The notes under the pieces were generated by a model. The model did no database searches. It was not told where the DNA came from and was given only the letters and a program-made list of their open reading frames with translations. A stretch of 64,000 nt of DNA from Bermanella sp040371755 (GTDB taxonomy: Bacteria; Pseudomonadota; Gammaproteobacteria; Pseudomonadales; Oceanobacteraceae). The stretch spans positions 186,001 to 250,000 of the forward strand of contig NZ_BAABWE010000002.1 of the NCBI RefSeq assembly GCF_040371755.1, in the 5' to 3' direction. Every line of letters starts with the position of its first letter. The first letter of the stretch is position 1. The position numbers and the translations under genes were made by a program. Shown one piece after another: positions 35,414 through 43,155 of this stretch.

Positions 35414-35561
35414 AAATAAAAACAATGCAAATTTCGATGCCTTATATTCGTGCGACGAGGCACCAAAACAAGGAAAAATACAATTTCAGTTTGCACAAAA
35501 ACAATACTAAATAAGAAATTTCGCCCTAAAAGAGGATTTTAGGTTAGATGCTTATGAAGCT

Positions 35562-38174
35562 TTACGATAAATAAAGGCTAAGGGTTTTATACAGGTTATC
35601 AATGATTAAAGGCTTTGTTAGGTAATCCGTCATGCCACTTTCCTTCGCATTTTTGAGGTCTTCTTTTAATGCATTAGCTGATAACCCGCAGATCACCAAG
35701 TCATCATAACCAAGCTCTCTAAGCTTTTGAGTGGCGGTATAACCGTCCATTTTCGGCATTTGAACATCCATTAAAACGAGGTCATAATTATTAACAGCGA
35801 CTTTTTCAATGGCTTCTTCCCCATTCTCGGCTATATCAAAGGTTAAGCCCAATGTTTCTAGCATATCTCCAGCTACCAACTGATTAATCTGATTATCTTC
35901 TACTAATAGTATGTGACCTGATAGCTTATCTTGCTCATCTTCTTTACTTACCTCTTGTTCTTGCTTGGTTTGATTATCTAAAATCGTTTCTAAGAACTGC
36001 TGAAACTGTCTTGGAGAAAATGGGTGCTCCAAAATTTTAATACCAGAAAACGCCTTTAATATACTCTGTTGGCTATTTTCATTAGATTCCAAAATACAGC
36101 CAAGAATTTTATGGTGATATAAAGCAGAAGTAATGCATGTTTCATTCAGCGCATTTAATCCTTCAAATAAAATGTATTGGTGTATATCGTCTTCACATAT
36201 TACATTCTTAATTTTTTCATCTGAAATTATTTTTAATTTATGAGTTTGTTTTTCATTAAAATTTAGAAGCCACTCTTCCACTTCATATTTAGGGATATAA
36301 CAAATATTTTCACATTCAAGCGGTAATAGTGCTGTTTCATTTCCTGATATTGGGCAAGTTATTGAGACATGTATTTGTGTGCCTTCATTGACTTTAGAAT
36401 GCACGTCAATTTTACCATTCATCAACCTTATTAGCTGATCAACAATGGTTAAACCAAGACCCGTACCTCCGTACTTGCGGCTAATAGAGCCATCTGCTTG
36501 TGTAAAAGATTCAAAGATAGTATCGAGCTGATCTTGATTCATACCTATGCCGGTATCACTAACACTGAACAGTAATTTATTATCTTCATAATCAAAGCGA
36601 ACGTGCAGACCACCTAAATCTGTAAATTTAATTGAATTACTACAGAGATTTAACAGTATTTGACTAATCCTAAGAGGGTCGCCTTCTAATTTTTTCGGCA
36701 CTTTTCCACTCACCCATACTTTAAAGATTAAGTTCTTTTCTTTTACTCTTACCTGCATGGATGAAATTATATTTTCAATGATATTATTAATATCAAATTC
36801 AATGTGCTCAATTTCCATTTTCCCTGCTTCTATCTTAGAGAAGTCTAAAATATCATTAATAACATTCATCATAATCTGACCAGAATACGCAATACGATCA
36901 AGATAATCTTTTTGTTGCAATTTCAAATCGGTTTTTTTCATTAAATCAACTAGCCCAACAATACCGTTCATAGGAGTACGAATCTCATGACTCATATTCG
37001 CTAAAAACATACTTTTAGACTTAGTCGCTGACTCTGCGCGCTCTTTTTCTTGTTCTAATTGAATATTGAGGACTTCTTGATTTGCAATCATATCCTGTGA
37101 TTGCACCAATAAATCTTTCGTCAAATTATTATTATTATGAAAGACCTCAGCAGCTCTGGCTAAATCACCGATTTCATCTTGACGCTGGACATCAGGAATA
37201 CCTTCAATCTCTTCTCCCTTGGACAAACGATTGAAAACATATGTCAGTGTTTTTATCGGATACAAAAGCCGCTTAGATAGATAGACTGCAATGACCAAAA
37301 TAATCAATATTGATATAATACTGACTATTGCATGTTGTTTTTGAATTTTTACGCTTGATATTTTTGCTTTACTATCAATGTCAGATTGATAAGAATTGGC
37401 TTGTTCTCGAATTTTTTTCGTCAAAAATAAAAACTCATTAGCAGACCCCGCCATGACAACATTCACTAAATATAAGTACCCTCTATTTAATTGAATTAAA
37501 CGTTGAAAGTCTGCCTTAATACCCTTGAGAGCTGTGACTATGGGATTCATATCGTCAGAGGTTAATTTAGAAATCAATTCGCCTGTTTTTTCATAGAATA
37601 ACGCACTATCTTTAGGGTCTAATGACTTCAGGTATGAATTAACAGACTGCCTAACATCTATAAATAGCGTTCTTATACCCACATTATTTTTATAATCTTT
37701 TTCTTTTGCATTAAACTGATCAAATACAAAATTTAATTCATCATTAATATTGATAATTGACTGCTGCTGTTGAGATCTCGCATGAATAACCGAAGAGAAA
37801 TTTTCTTCATAATCTTGTATATGTTTTACCATGCGATCAAACATATCTTTATCAATCTGATACTCTCCTCCTTTCACCATGCTTTCTGATAAAATAATTA
37901 TTTTTTCTTGAATACTTTGCACAACAGTTGTGAATCTGTGAATTGAGCTGTCACTTGCAGTTTCTTTATATATTAAGAGGTTTCTTTGAAGGTCTATAAC
38001 ATCACGCTCTAGCTCATATATAATACTAATATTGTCATAGGTGCGTATAAGTAGATTTTGATTATCAGAAAGTACAGACAAACTGGTTCTTGCAGCAAAA
38101 AGCTGAGTTAATAGAGTTATCGCTAAAATAATTAACGCGATATTAACTTGAGAATGTAGGGTTTTAAATTTCAT
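35562..38174 (-). CDS. Hybrid sensor histidine kinase with periplasmic sensor domain
   Basis: An 870-residue protein. TM1 is at about 11-29, a helical periplasmic region spans 30-280, and TM2 is at about 283-300, followed by a HAMP domain. The HisKA phospho-acceptor is His396 in MSHEIRTPMN. The HATPase motifs DTGIGM and GGTGLGL are near 540 and 569. The C-terminal receiver has phospho-Asp803 in LMDVQMPKMDG. Residues about 612-735 look like a second receiver that has lost its motifs. It starts 9 bp after a periplasmic binding protein gene, so the binding protein probably presents the signal, as TorT does for TorS. No separate output regulator lies next to it. Confidence 0.88.
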   Translation of the reverse strand: MKFKTLHSQVNIALIILAITLLTQLFAARTSLSVLSDNQNLLIRTYDNISIIYELERDVIDLQRNLLIYKETASDSSIHRFTTVVQSIQEKIIILSESMVKGGEYQIDKDMFDRMVKHIQDYEENFSSVIHARSQQQQSIININDELNFVFDQFNAKEKDYKNNVGIRTLFIDVRQSVNSYLKSLDPKDSALFYEKTGELISKLTSDDMNPIVTALKGIKADFQRLIQLNRGYLYLVNVVMAGSANEFLFLTKKIREQANSYQSDIDSKAKISSVKIQKQHAIVSIISILIILVIAVYLSKRLLYPIKTLTYVFNRLSKGEEIEGIPDVQRQDEIGDLARAAEVFHNNNNLTKDLLVQSQDMIANQEVLNIQLEQEKERAESATKSKSMFLANMSHEIRTPMNGIVGLVDLMKKTDLKLQQKDYLDRIAYSGQIMMNVINDILDFSKIEAGKMEIEHIEFDINNIIENIISSMQVRVKEKNLIFKVWVSGKVPKKLEGDPLRISQILLNLCSNSIKFTDLGGLHVRFDYEDNKLLFSVSDTGIGMNQDQLDTIFESFTQADGSISRKYGGTGLGLTIVDQLIRLMNGKIDVHSKVNEGTQIHVSITCPISGNETALLPLECENICYIPKYEVEEWLLNFNEKQTHKLKIISDEKIKNVICEDDIHQYILFEGLNALNETCITSALYHHKILGCILESNENSQQSILKAFSGIKILEHPFSPRQFQQFLETILDNQTKQEQEVSKEDEQDKLSGHILLVEDNQINQLVAGDMLETLGLTFDIAENGEEAIEKVAVNNYDLVLMDVQMPKMDGYTATQKLRELGYDDLVICGLSANALKEDLKNAKESGMTDYLTKPLIIDNLYKTLSLYLS

Positions 38175-38183
38175 CCATTTTGC

Positions 38184-39446
38184 CTAGGCACTCACAAATT
38201 CATACCATTTTTGTAAACTATAATCATAAGAAGGCATGACTGTGTTCCAGACTGCCACATTAGAAAACCTCTGCTCGTAACTCCCCCCTGTTCTCGTTTG
38301 CCCCATTTTTACTGAGATTTTATCATCTGTGCCTTTCAAGTCTTTTCTTGCCGCTTTACCTGCATACCAATAATCCCATTCCTCTGGACTCAACAGTGGT
38401 TTAGAGCGTTGTGGATTCGAAATATAATATCCTTGTCGCGCGATGAACGCCCCTGGCCAACCTGAAAGCCACCAGTTCATGTACTCATATGCGGCATCCT
38501 TTTCACGGCCTTGGGTTGTTTTAGACAAACACATCACTCCGTGCCACCCCCGATACCCTTCTTTAGGTGCTGCGTATGTGACAGGTATACCTCGACCATT
38601 AAGTGCCGACACGCCAGGAGAGAACATACTCTGTATGACAACACGCCCAGACTCCATAAACTCTACGGACTCAGGGACTGATGTCCAAAATCCACTAAAA
38701 TGTCCTTCCTTCTTCATTTTTATTAATACATTAAAAAGCTTATCCAATTCTTTTGTAGTAATTGAACCAATATCATTAAAAACCACTAGTCCTTTTGCTT
38801 GCGCTGCCAAAGCCAGATCAAAAAGACCAATAGTCGGTGCATTTACAATTGCGACTTTACCGGCGTATTTTTTATCTAGTAACCAACCCCAGCTCTCTGT
38901 TTCATAGGGAATGCCTTGATTGATTGTATTTGTGTTATAACCAAATGAATCAACATTATGAACATAAGGCAAAAAGCTCACATGATCAGATTCATCTTGC
39001 CCCAAATCACCGTCATCTTGGACATACAAAATCTTATGAGGGGCATCACCGGCCCCTATATGAGCATCAGGAACTAATCGCCCTGTTTTAGATAAGCCAT
39101 TTATCTCATCCCAATGGGTTATACGACGCGTATCGATTGATTGAATGGAACCAGATTGCCAAAGAATATTGATGCTATTTGACCACTGCTCATATAAGTC
39201 AAATGATTGGGGAGAAATAGAAGCTTTTTGTAGCACCGCAGCGCTGCCTTTTGGTTCAAATACCACCTCTATTCCTAAATCAGCCATAGCTTGCTTACGA
39301 ATGGCTTCTTGCAAGGTAACATGTGTACCTAACACTCTAATTTTAGTGGTCTTTTTAGCAAATACATAAGGTGCTTTTGCAGCAATACATGCTGCTGCAC
39401 CTGCTTTGGCCAGTGTTCCAAGGGTTTTTCGCTTGTCTTGATCCAT
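38184..39446 (-). CDS. Periplasmic solute-binding protein (PotD/family 1 type)
   Basis: A 420-residue extracytoplasmic binding protein. The N terminus DKRKTLGTLAKAGAAACIA resembles a Tat signal with KR in place of RR, though Sec export is possible. The mature protein has the type II binding-protein pattern (KIRVLGTHVTLQEAIRK, FGYNTNTI, YMNWWLSGWPGAFIARQGYY). ATG 39446 is chosen over an upstream in-frame start 48 bp away because it gives the export signal. No ABC permease or ATPase genes accompany it; its partner is the hybrid kinase, so sensing rather than uptake is likely. Confidence 0.8.
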   Translation of the reverse strand: MDQDKRKTLGTLAKAGAAACIAAKAPYVFAKKTTKIRVLGTHVTLQEAIRKQAMADLGIEVVFEPKGSAAVLQKASISPQSFDLYEQWSNSINILWQSGSIQSIDTRRITHWDEINGLSKTGRLVPDAHIGAGDAPHKILYVQDDGDLGQDESDHVSFLPYVHNVDSFGYNTNTINQGIPYETESWGWLLDKKYAGKVAIVNAPTIGLFDLALAAQAKGLVVFNDIGSITTKELDKLFNVLIKMKKEGHFSGFWTSVPESVEFMESGRVVIQSMFSPGVSALNGRGIPVTYAAPKEGYRGWHGVMCLSKTTQGREKDAAYEYMNWWLSGWPGAFIARQGYYISNPQRSKPLLSPEEWDYWYAGKAARKDLKGTDDKISVKMGQTRTGGSYEQRFSNVAVWNTVMPSYDYSLQKWYEFVSA

Positions 39447-39707
39447 ATAGCTGTACCCAACCGATAGATTATCCTCGCTTAAGTATAGACACACGATAGG
39501 AAATTCAACCTACGAGTACTAACTGTAAAGTCTGTAATGGAAGGTTTTTACTTATTAATACCACTTTATATGCAGAATCATTTACAAAAGCTTTCGATTA
39601 TTCGATTTACATTAAAACTAGACAAAACACGACAGTACAATAGCACCTATTGTCCTTATCCTGCCAATCAAGCTGAGGTATGATGCGCCACATTACGAAT
39701 AGGAAGA

Positions 39708-40370
39708 ATGTTAGCTGTGAATACACCTGAAACCCCTAAAAAAAGTAAAATCAGAGAGCGCAACAGCCAACAAATTATTGAAGCTGCTGAAGCGGAATTT
39801 GTTTTACATGGTTTTAAAGGCACATCCATGCAATCTATTGCGGATCGTGCAGGTTTACCAAAGGCAAATATTCACTATTACTTCAAAAATAAAGCTAACT
39901 TATATCAAGCCTTATTAGAAAACATCCTAGAACGTTGGACTGAACTATTAACAGACATGCACGCTGATAGCGACCCTAAAGATGTGCTATCACGCTTCAT
40001 CCGTAATAAGTTGCATATGTCGTTCACTCAACCTAATCCATCCAAAATTTTCGCCATGGAAATCATTCAAGGGGCTCCTTATATTCGCCAATACTTAAGA
40101 ACCGACCTGCGTGACTGGGTAAATGAAAAAGTGTCTGTAATCCATCAGTGGATTGAACAAGGCAAAATAGCAAATATTGACCCTACACAATTAATATTTA
40201 TGATTTGGGCTACAACACAACATTATGCAGATTTTAACGTTCAAGTATTAGGTATAATGGACAAAGAAGAATTAACAGAAAAGGATTATCAAAAAATATC
40301 TGACTCAGTTACAAATATGATTCTATCTAGTTGTGGTTTGCAGTACCCTCGAAAAAAAGGTGGTTTTTAA
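39708..40370 (+). CDS. TetR family regulator, RutR-like
   Basis: A 220-residue regulator with N-terminal HTH (SIADRAGLPKANIHYYFKNK) and a C-terminal domain closely resembling RutR: FAMEIIQGAPYI, LRDWVNEKVSVI, DPTQLIFMIWATTQHYADF. E. coli RutR responds to uracil and thymine. Here the rut genes are absent and the gene is divergent from the binding-protein/kinase pair, 261 bp apart. Pyrimidine or other nitrogen-ligand control is an inference. Confidence 0.85.
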   Translation: MLAVNTPETPKKSKIRERNSQQIIEAAEAEFVLHGFKGTSMQSIADRAGLPKANIHYYFKNKANLYQALLENILERWTELLTDMHADSDPKDVLSRFIRNKLHMSFTQPNPSKIFAMEIIQGAPYIRQYLRTDLRDWVNEKVSVIHQWIEQGKIANIDPTQLIFMIWATTQHYADFNVQVLGIMDKEELTEKDYQKISDSVTNMILSSCGLQYPRKKGGF

Positions 40371-40380
40371 ACCACCTTTT
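40352..40380. terminator. Bidirectional intrinsic terminator
   Basis: A 12-bp stem AAAAGGTGGTTT/AAACCACCTTTT contains the regulator stop codon in its loop region. Confidence 0.85.
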
Positions 40381-40412
40381 GTTATTCACTCATGTTTGAG
40401 CTTCTACTAATC

Positions 40413-41270
40413 TTATGTTCTTTTTGACCAGAAGCCTGCAAATAATGCTCCTGTTACAAACATAATAATGCTATAGCAAGTTGCTGCAATTGCCATTGCT
40501 GAATTTTCTAATAGGGTCAACGCGATGAGCAACGCTAATGTCCCATTTTGAAAACCTACCTCTATACTAATTGCCTTGCTTTGGGCGACATTTAAATAAG
40601 CAAAGCGTGCCAGTAAATAGCCAAGCAGCATACAAGTAATATTAAGAACAAAAGCAGCTAAACCTATTTGCGCAAAATAACCTCCCATGGCTTCCCAGTT
40701 ATTCTTAATGACCATTGCGACTACCAAAAACAAAAAGACAACTGAAAAAATCTTAACCGGTTTTTCTGCTTTTTTAGATAAAGAAGGTTTCTTAAAATTG
40801 ACAAACATACCGATACAAATGGGAATTATGGTAATTACGATCAACTGTGCAATGGTTTTTAGCACAGGTAACTCTATGTATGCTTCTTCGCCCATTAGCA
40901 CCCCCATAAACATGACGATTAGTACAGGCACAGTAAATGGTGCAATAAGACTAACAATTGAAGTTAACGTCACTGATAATGCTATATCGCCATTCGCCAA
41001 ATAGGTATATAAATTAGACGTGGTGCCACCTGGGCACAAGGCTAATATCATAAAACCAACGGCAATTGCTCCAGTCATACTAAAACTAAGCACAATTAAA
41101 TACGCAATAACAGGTAATAAAACCATTTGGGCCAACACACCAAATAGAACGGCTTTTGGCTTAATCATGACTATTTTGAAGTCTAAGGGTTTAAGTGATA
41201 AACCCATACCTAGCATAATGATAAATAGCGATATGGGTAGTATGACTTTAATTAAATTTGTCGCTTCCAT
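40413..41270 (-). CDS. Bile acid:sodium symporter family transporter
   Basis: A 285-residue carrier with about nine or ten hydrophobic helices. The BASS signature LALCPGGTTSNLYTYLANGD and the cation-site-like FQNGTLALLIALTLLE are present. Such bacterial proteins move small organic anions with sodium. ATG 41270 has AGGGG upstream; the 9-residue longer form lacks this. It is a single gene and no substrate can be read from context. Confidence 0.85.
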   Translation of the reverse strand: MEATNLIKVILPISLFIIMLGMGLSLKPLDFKIVMIKPKAVLFGVLAQMVLLPVIAYLIVLSFSMTGAIAVGFMILALCPGGTTSNLYTYLANGDIALSVTLTSIVSLIAPFTVPVLIVMFMGVLMGEEAYIELPVLKTIAQLIVITIIPICIGMFVNFKKPSLSKKAEKPVKIFSVVFLFLVVAMVIKNNWEAMGGYFAQIGLAAFVLNITCMLLGYLLARFAYLNVAQSKAISIEVGFQNGTLALLIALTLLENSAMAIAATCYSIIMFVTGALFAGFWSKRT

Positions 41271-41359
41271 TTGAGCCCCTTTGTTTATTATTTTCACACG
41301 AGGATACTGTCATGCAGGATAGTTTGCCAAGCACTATATGTTATTTAAAAGCAGAACAA

Positions 41360-42325
41360 CTAACGAGTCATCTTTTTAACAAACACCACCACAAACAATG
41401 CAATTGTGAAACTACCAAGAAACGCCTCAACTGCAGAAAACAACCGACTAATACCAATCGGAACCAAATCACCATAACCAAGCGTGGTAAATGTCACCAC
41501 ACTGAAATACAAAGAATTCAGAAATGAGTATATGTTTTCACTTATTGAAGACGTGGATTGATAGCTAATTAAATTACCCGCATCAGCAATACCAAACCAC
41601 CAATAGATTAAAGAGAACATAACAATCACACACAATGAGAACCCAATCACTCGTAATGGACGCTCACCATACCCACAAAACACGTCCACGGCCTTTGACA
41701 TCAGCCTATGCACTGAATACTGAGGCAATTGATACCGGCGCATAGTCATTTCTTTAATAAAAAAATGTCCTGCAAGTTCAAATAATCCATGTAACTCACT
41801 TACTTTCCTTAAATGCCTAAATACCTCTTCAGCTTGAACGAAAAATTCACGAGCCTCATTAGGCTTATTGTCTTTTTTAGCCTGCGCTGCTAATTTTTCT
41901 TGATAAAATGTATCCCCCCATTGAACACGCTCGATCTTTGCTTCTTCCAGTTTTGCACCTAATAGGTTCGCATTATCTAAATTTGCAAAATGAAAATTAC
42001 TTCCTGTGCAGTCTGCTTTCATTAAAGACGCTTGGGATAAGTCCACACGAAACAAATGCGCATGGCGCATATTGCACCTATATAAATCGGATTTTGCCAA
42101 ACTATAGGTTATGTTTTTATCATGGGAGACTAAATTTAAATTATCTAAATTGGCACCAGCCAAAGCCACCCCTTCCATTGAATAGCCTGATTTTGCTAAT
42201 TCAGATAATTCATTAGCTAGGTTCATACCTTGTTTGTTAATTGTCGGATCGTGCCAAAAACAAAAGCCGTTTTCTAAAGCTTCTAATTGGCATTGCTCTG
42301 CATTTTCAAATATATAAATACACAT
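41360..42325 (-). CDS. Zinc-finger / pentapeptide-repeat / two-helix potassium channel fusion
   Basis: A 321-residue protein. The N terminus has a CCCH-type metal site (Cys2, Cys12, Cys22, His25 in CFWH). Pentapeptide repeats (A(N/D)LXX pattern) run from about 45 to 135, for example LFRVDLSQASLMKADCTGSN. A helical linker follows, then two transmembrane helices around a pore loop with the selectivity filter TTLGYGDLVP, as in KcsA-type channels. It probably forms a tetramer in the inner membrane with the pentapeptide domain in the cytoplasm. It is a single gene and the gating signal is unknown. Confidence 0.82.
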   Translation of the reverse strand: MCIYIFENAEQCQLEALENGFCFWHDPTINKQGMNLANELSELAKSGYSMEGVALAGANLDNLNLVSHDKNITYSLAKSDLYRCNMRHAHLFRVDLSQASLMKADCTGSNFHFANLDNANLLGAKLEEAKIERVQWGDTFYQEKLAAQAKKDNKPNEAREFFVQAEEVFRHLRKVSELHGLFELAGHFFIKEMTMRRYQLPQYSVHRLMSKAVDVFCGYGERPLRVIGFSLCVIVMFSLIYWWFGIADAGNLISYQSTSSISENIYSFLNSLYFSVVTFTTLGYGDLVPIGISRLFSAVEAFLGSFTIALFVVVFVKKMTR

Positions 42326-42390
42326 AAATCACATCTCCACTCATGTTAGTGTAGATCAGATTTGAGCATTATTTTTAGTTCATACAGGCA

Positions 42391-42425
42391 AAAAAAATGG
42401 CGAAGCACTTACGTGCTTCGCCATT
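42391..42425 (-). terminator. Intrinsic terminator of slyD
   Basis: A 13-bp stem (42396-42408 with 42413-42425) and a seven-T run on the minus strand. Confidence 0.9.
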
Positions 42426-42442
42426 CATTTTAATCATTATGA

Positions 42443-42928
42443 TTAGTGCTGGTGACCACCTGGTCCGTGTACATGACCATGTTCTAACTCTTCTGCACTA
42501 GCATCGCGAATATCTTTAATTTCCCCAGAGAACGCTAAAGGAATGCTTGCTAGAGGATGGTTAGCATCAATAGTAATCGTATCACCTTCGATTCCGGTTA
42601 CCTCTACAACGACTGGACCTTGTGGGCCATCAGCGGTAAATGCCATACCCACATCAATTTTTTCAATACCTTGAAAAGCTTCTCTTGGTACTTGTTGAAC
42701 CAAAGATTCATCACGTACGCCGTAACCTTCTTCAGGAGATACAGTTACATCATAGCTATCACCAACTGTTTTTCCTGCTAGCTCAGTTTCTAAGCCAGGA
42801 ACAAGGTTATTAAAACCATGTAGGTATACTAATGGCTCAGAACCTTGAGAAGATTCGATCAAATCACCGGTTTCTGCATTTTTAACCGTAAACTCTAGGG
42901 TTACGACTTTATTTTCTGCAATTGTCAT
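42443..42928 (-). CDS. slyD: FKBP-type peptidyl-prolyl isomerase SlyD
   Basis: A 161-residue protein with an FKBP domain interrupted by the insert-in-flap chaperone domain (SPEEGYGVRDESLVQQVPREAF). The short His-rich tail (HGHVHGPGGHQH) binds nickel. It isomerises prolines and helps metallocentre and Tat substrate folding in the cytoplasm. It is monocistronic. Confidence 0.92.
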   Translation of the reverse strand: MTIAENKVVTLEFTVKNAETGDLIESSQGSEPLVYLHGFNNLVPGLETELAGKTVGDSYDVTVSPEEGYGVRDESLVQQVPREAFQGIEKIDVGMAFTADGPQGPVVVEVTGIEGDTITIDANHPLASIPLAFSGEIKDIRDASAEELEHGHVHGPGGHQH

Positions 42929-43035
42929 GGCTACTCCTATTGGTTTCGCCGTTTTAAGCTAGCGCTTAAAGTGAATGTCTTTTTGCGGATAAACCTAATG
43001 GGCACTGCATTAAGTTTATATCTTACTTTGTACTA

Positions 43036-43155
43036 TAAGCTGTTATTGAGGCAGTTAATGCTAGGCAAAAAATCTTTTTCGCGAGGCACATAGCAGCGCT
43101 ATGTAACGAGCAAAAAAGATTTTTTAACAACGCAATAACAACGTAAATCAGCTTA
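43036..43155. repeat. Long nested palindrome immediately after pnp
   Basis: Outer arms AAGCTG/CAGCTT and TTATTG/CAATAA enclose AAAAAATCTTTTT/AAAAAGATTTTTT and a core ACATAGC-AGC-GCTATGT. The layout matches the palindromes at 18.9, 59.0 and 59.2 kb. It may form the 3' end of the pnp transcript. Confidence 0.65.

Noticed and set aside
35530..35553. Terminator after the hybrid kinase gene
   Set aside because: A CCTAAAA/TTTTAGG hairpin exists but lacks a T tract on the minus strand, so it is not listed.
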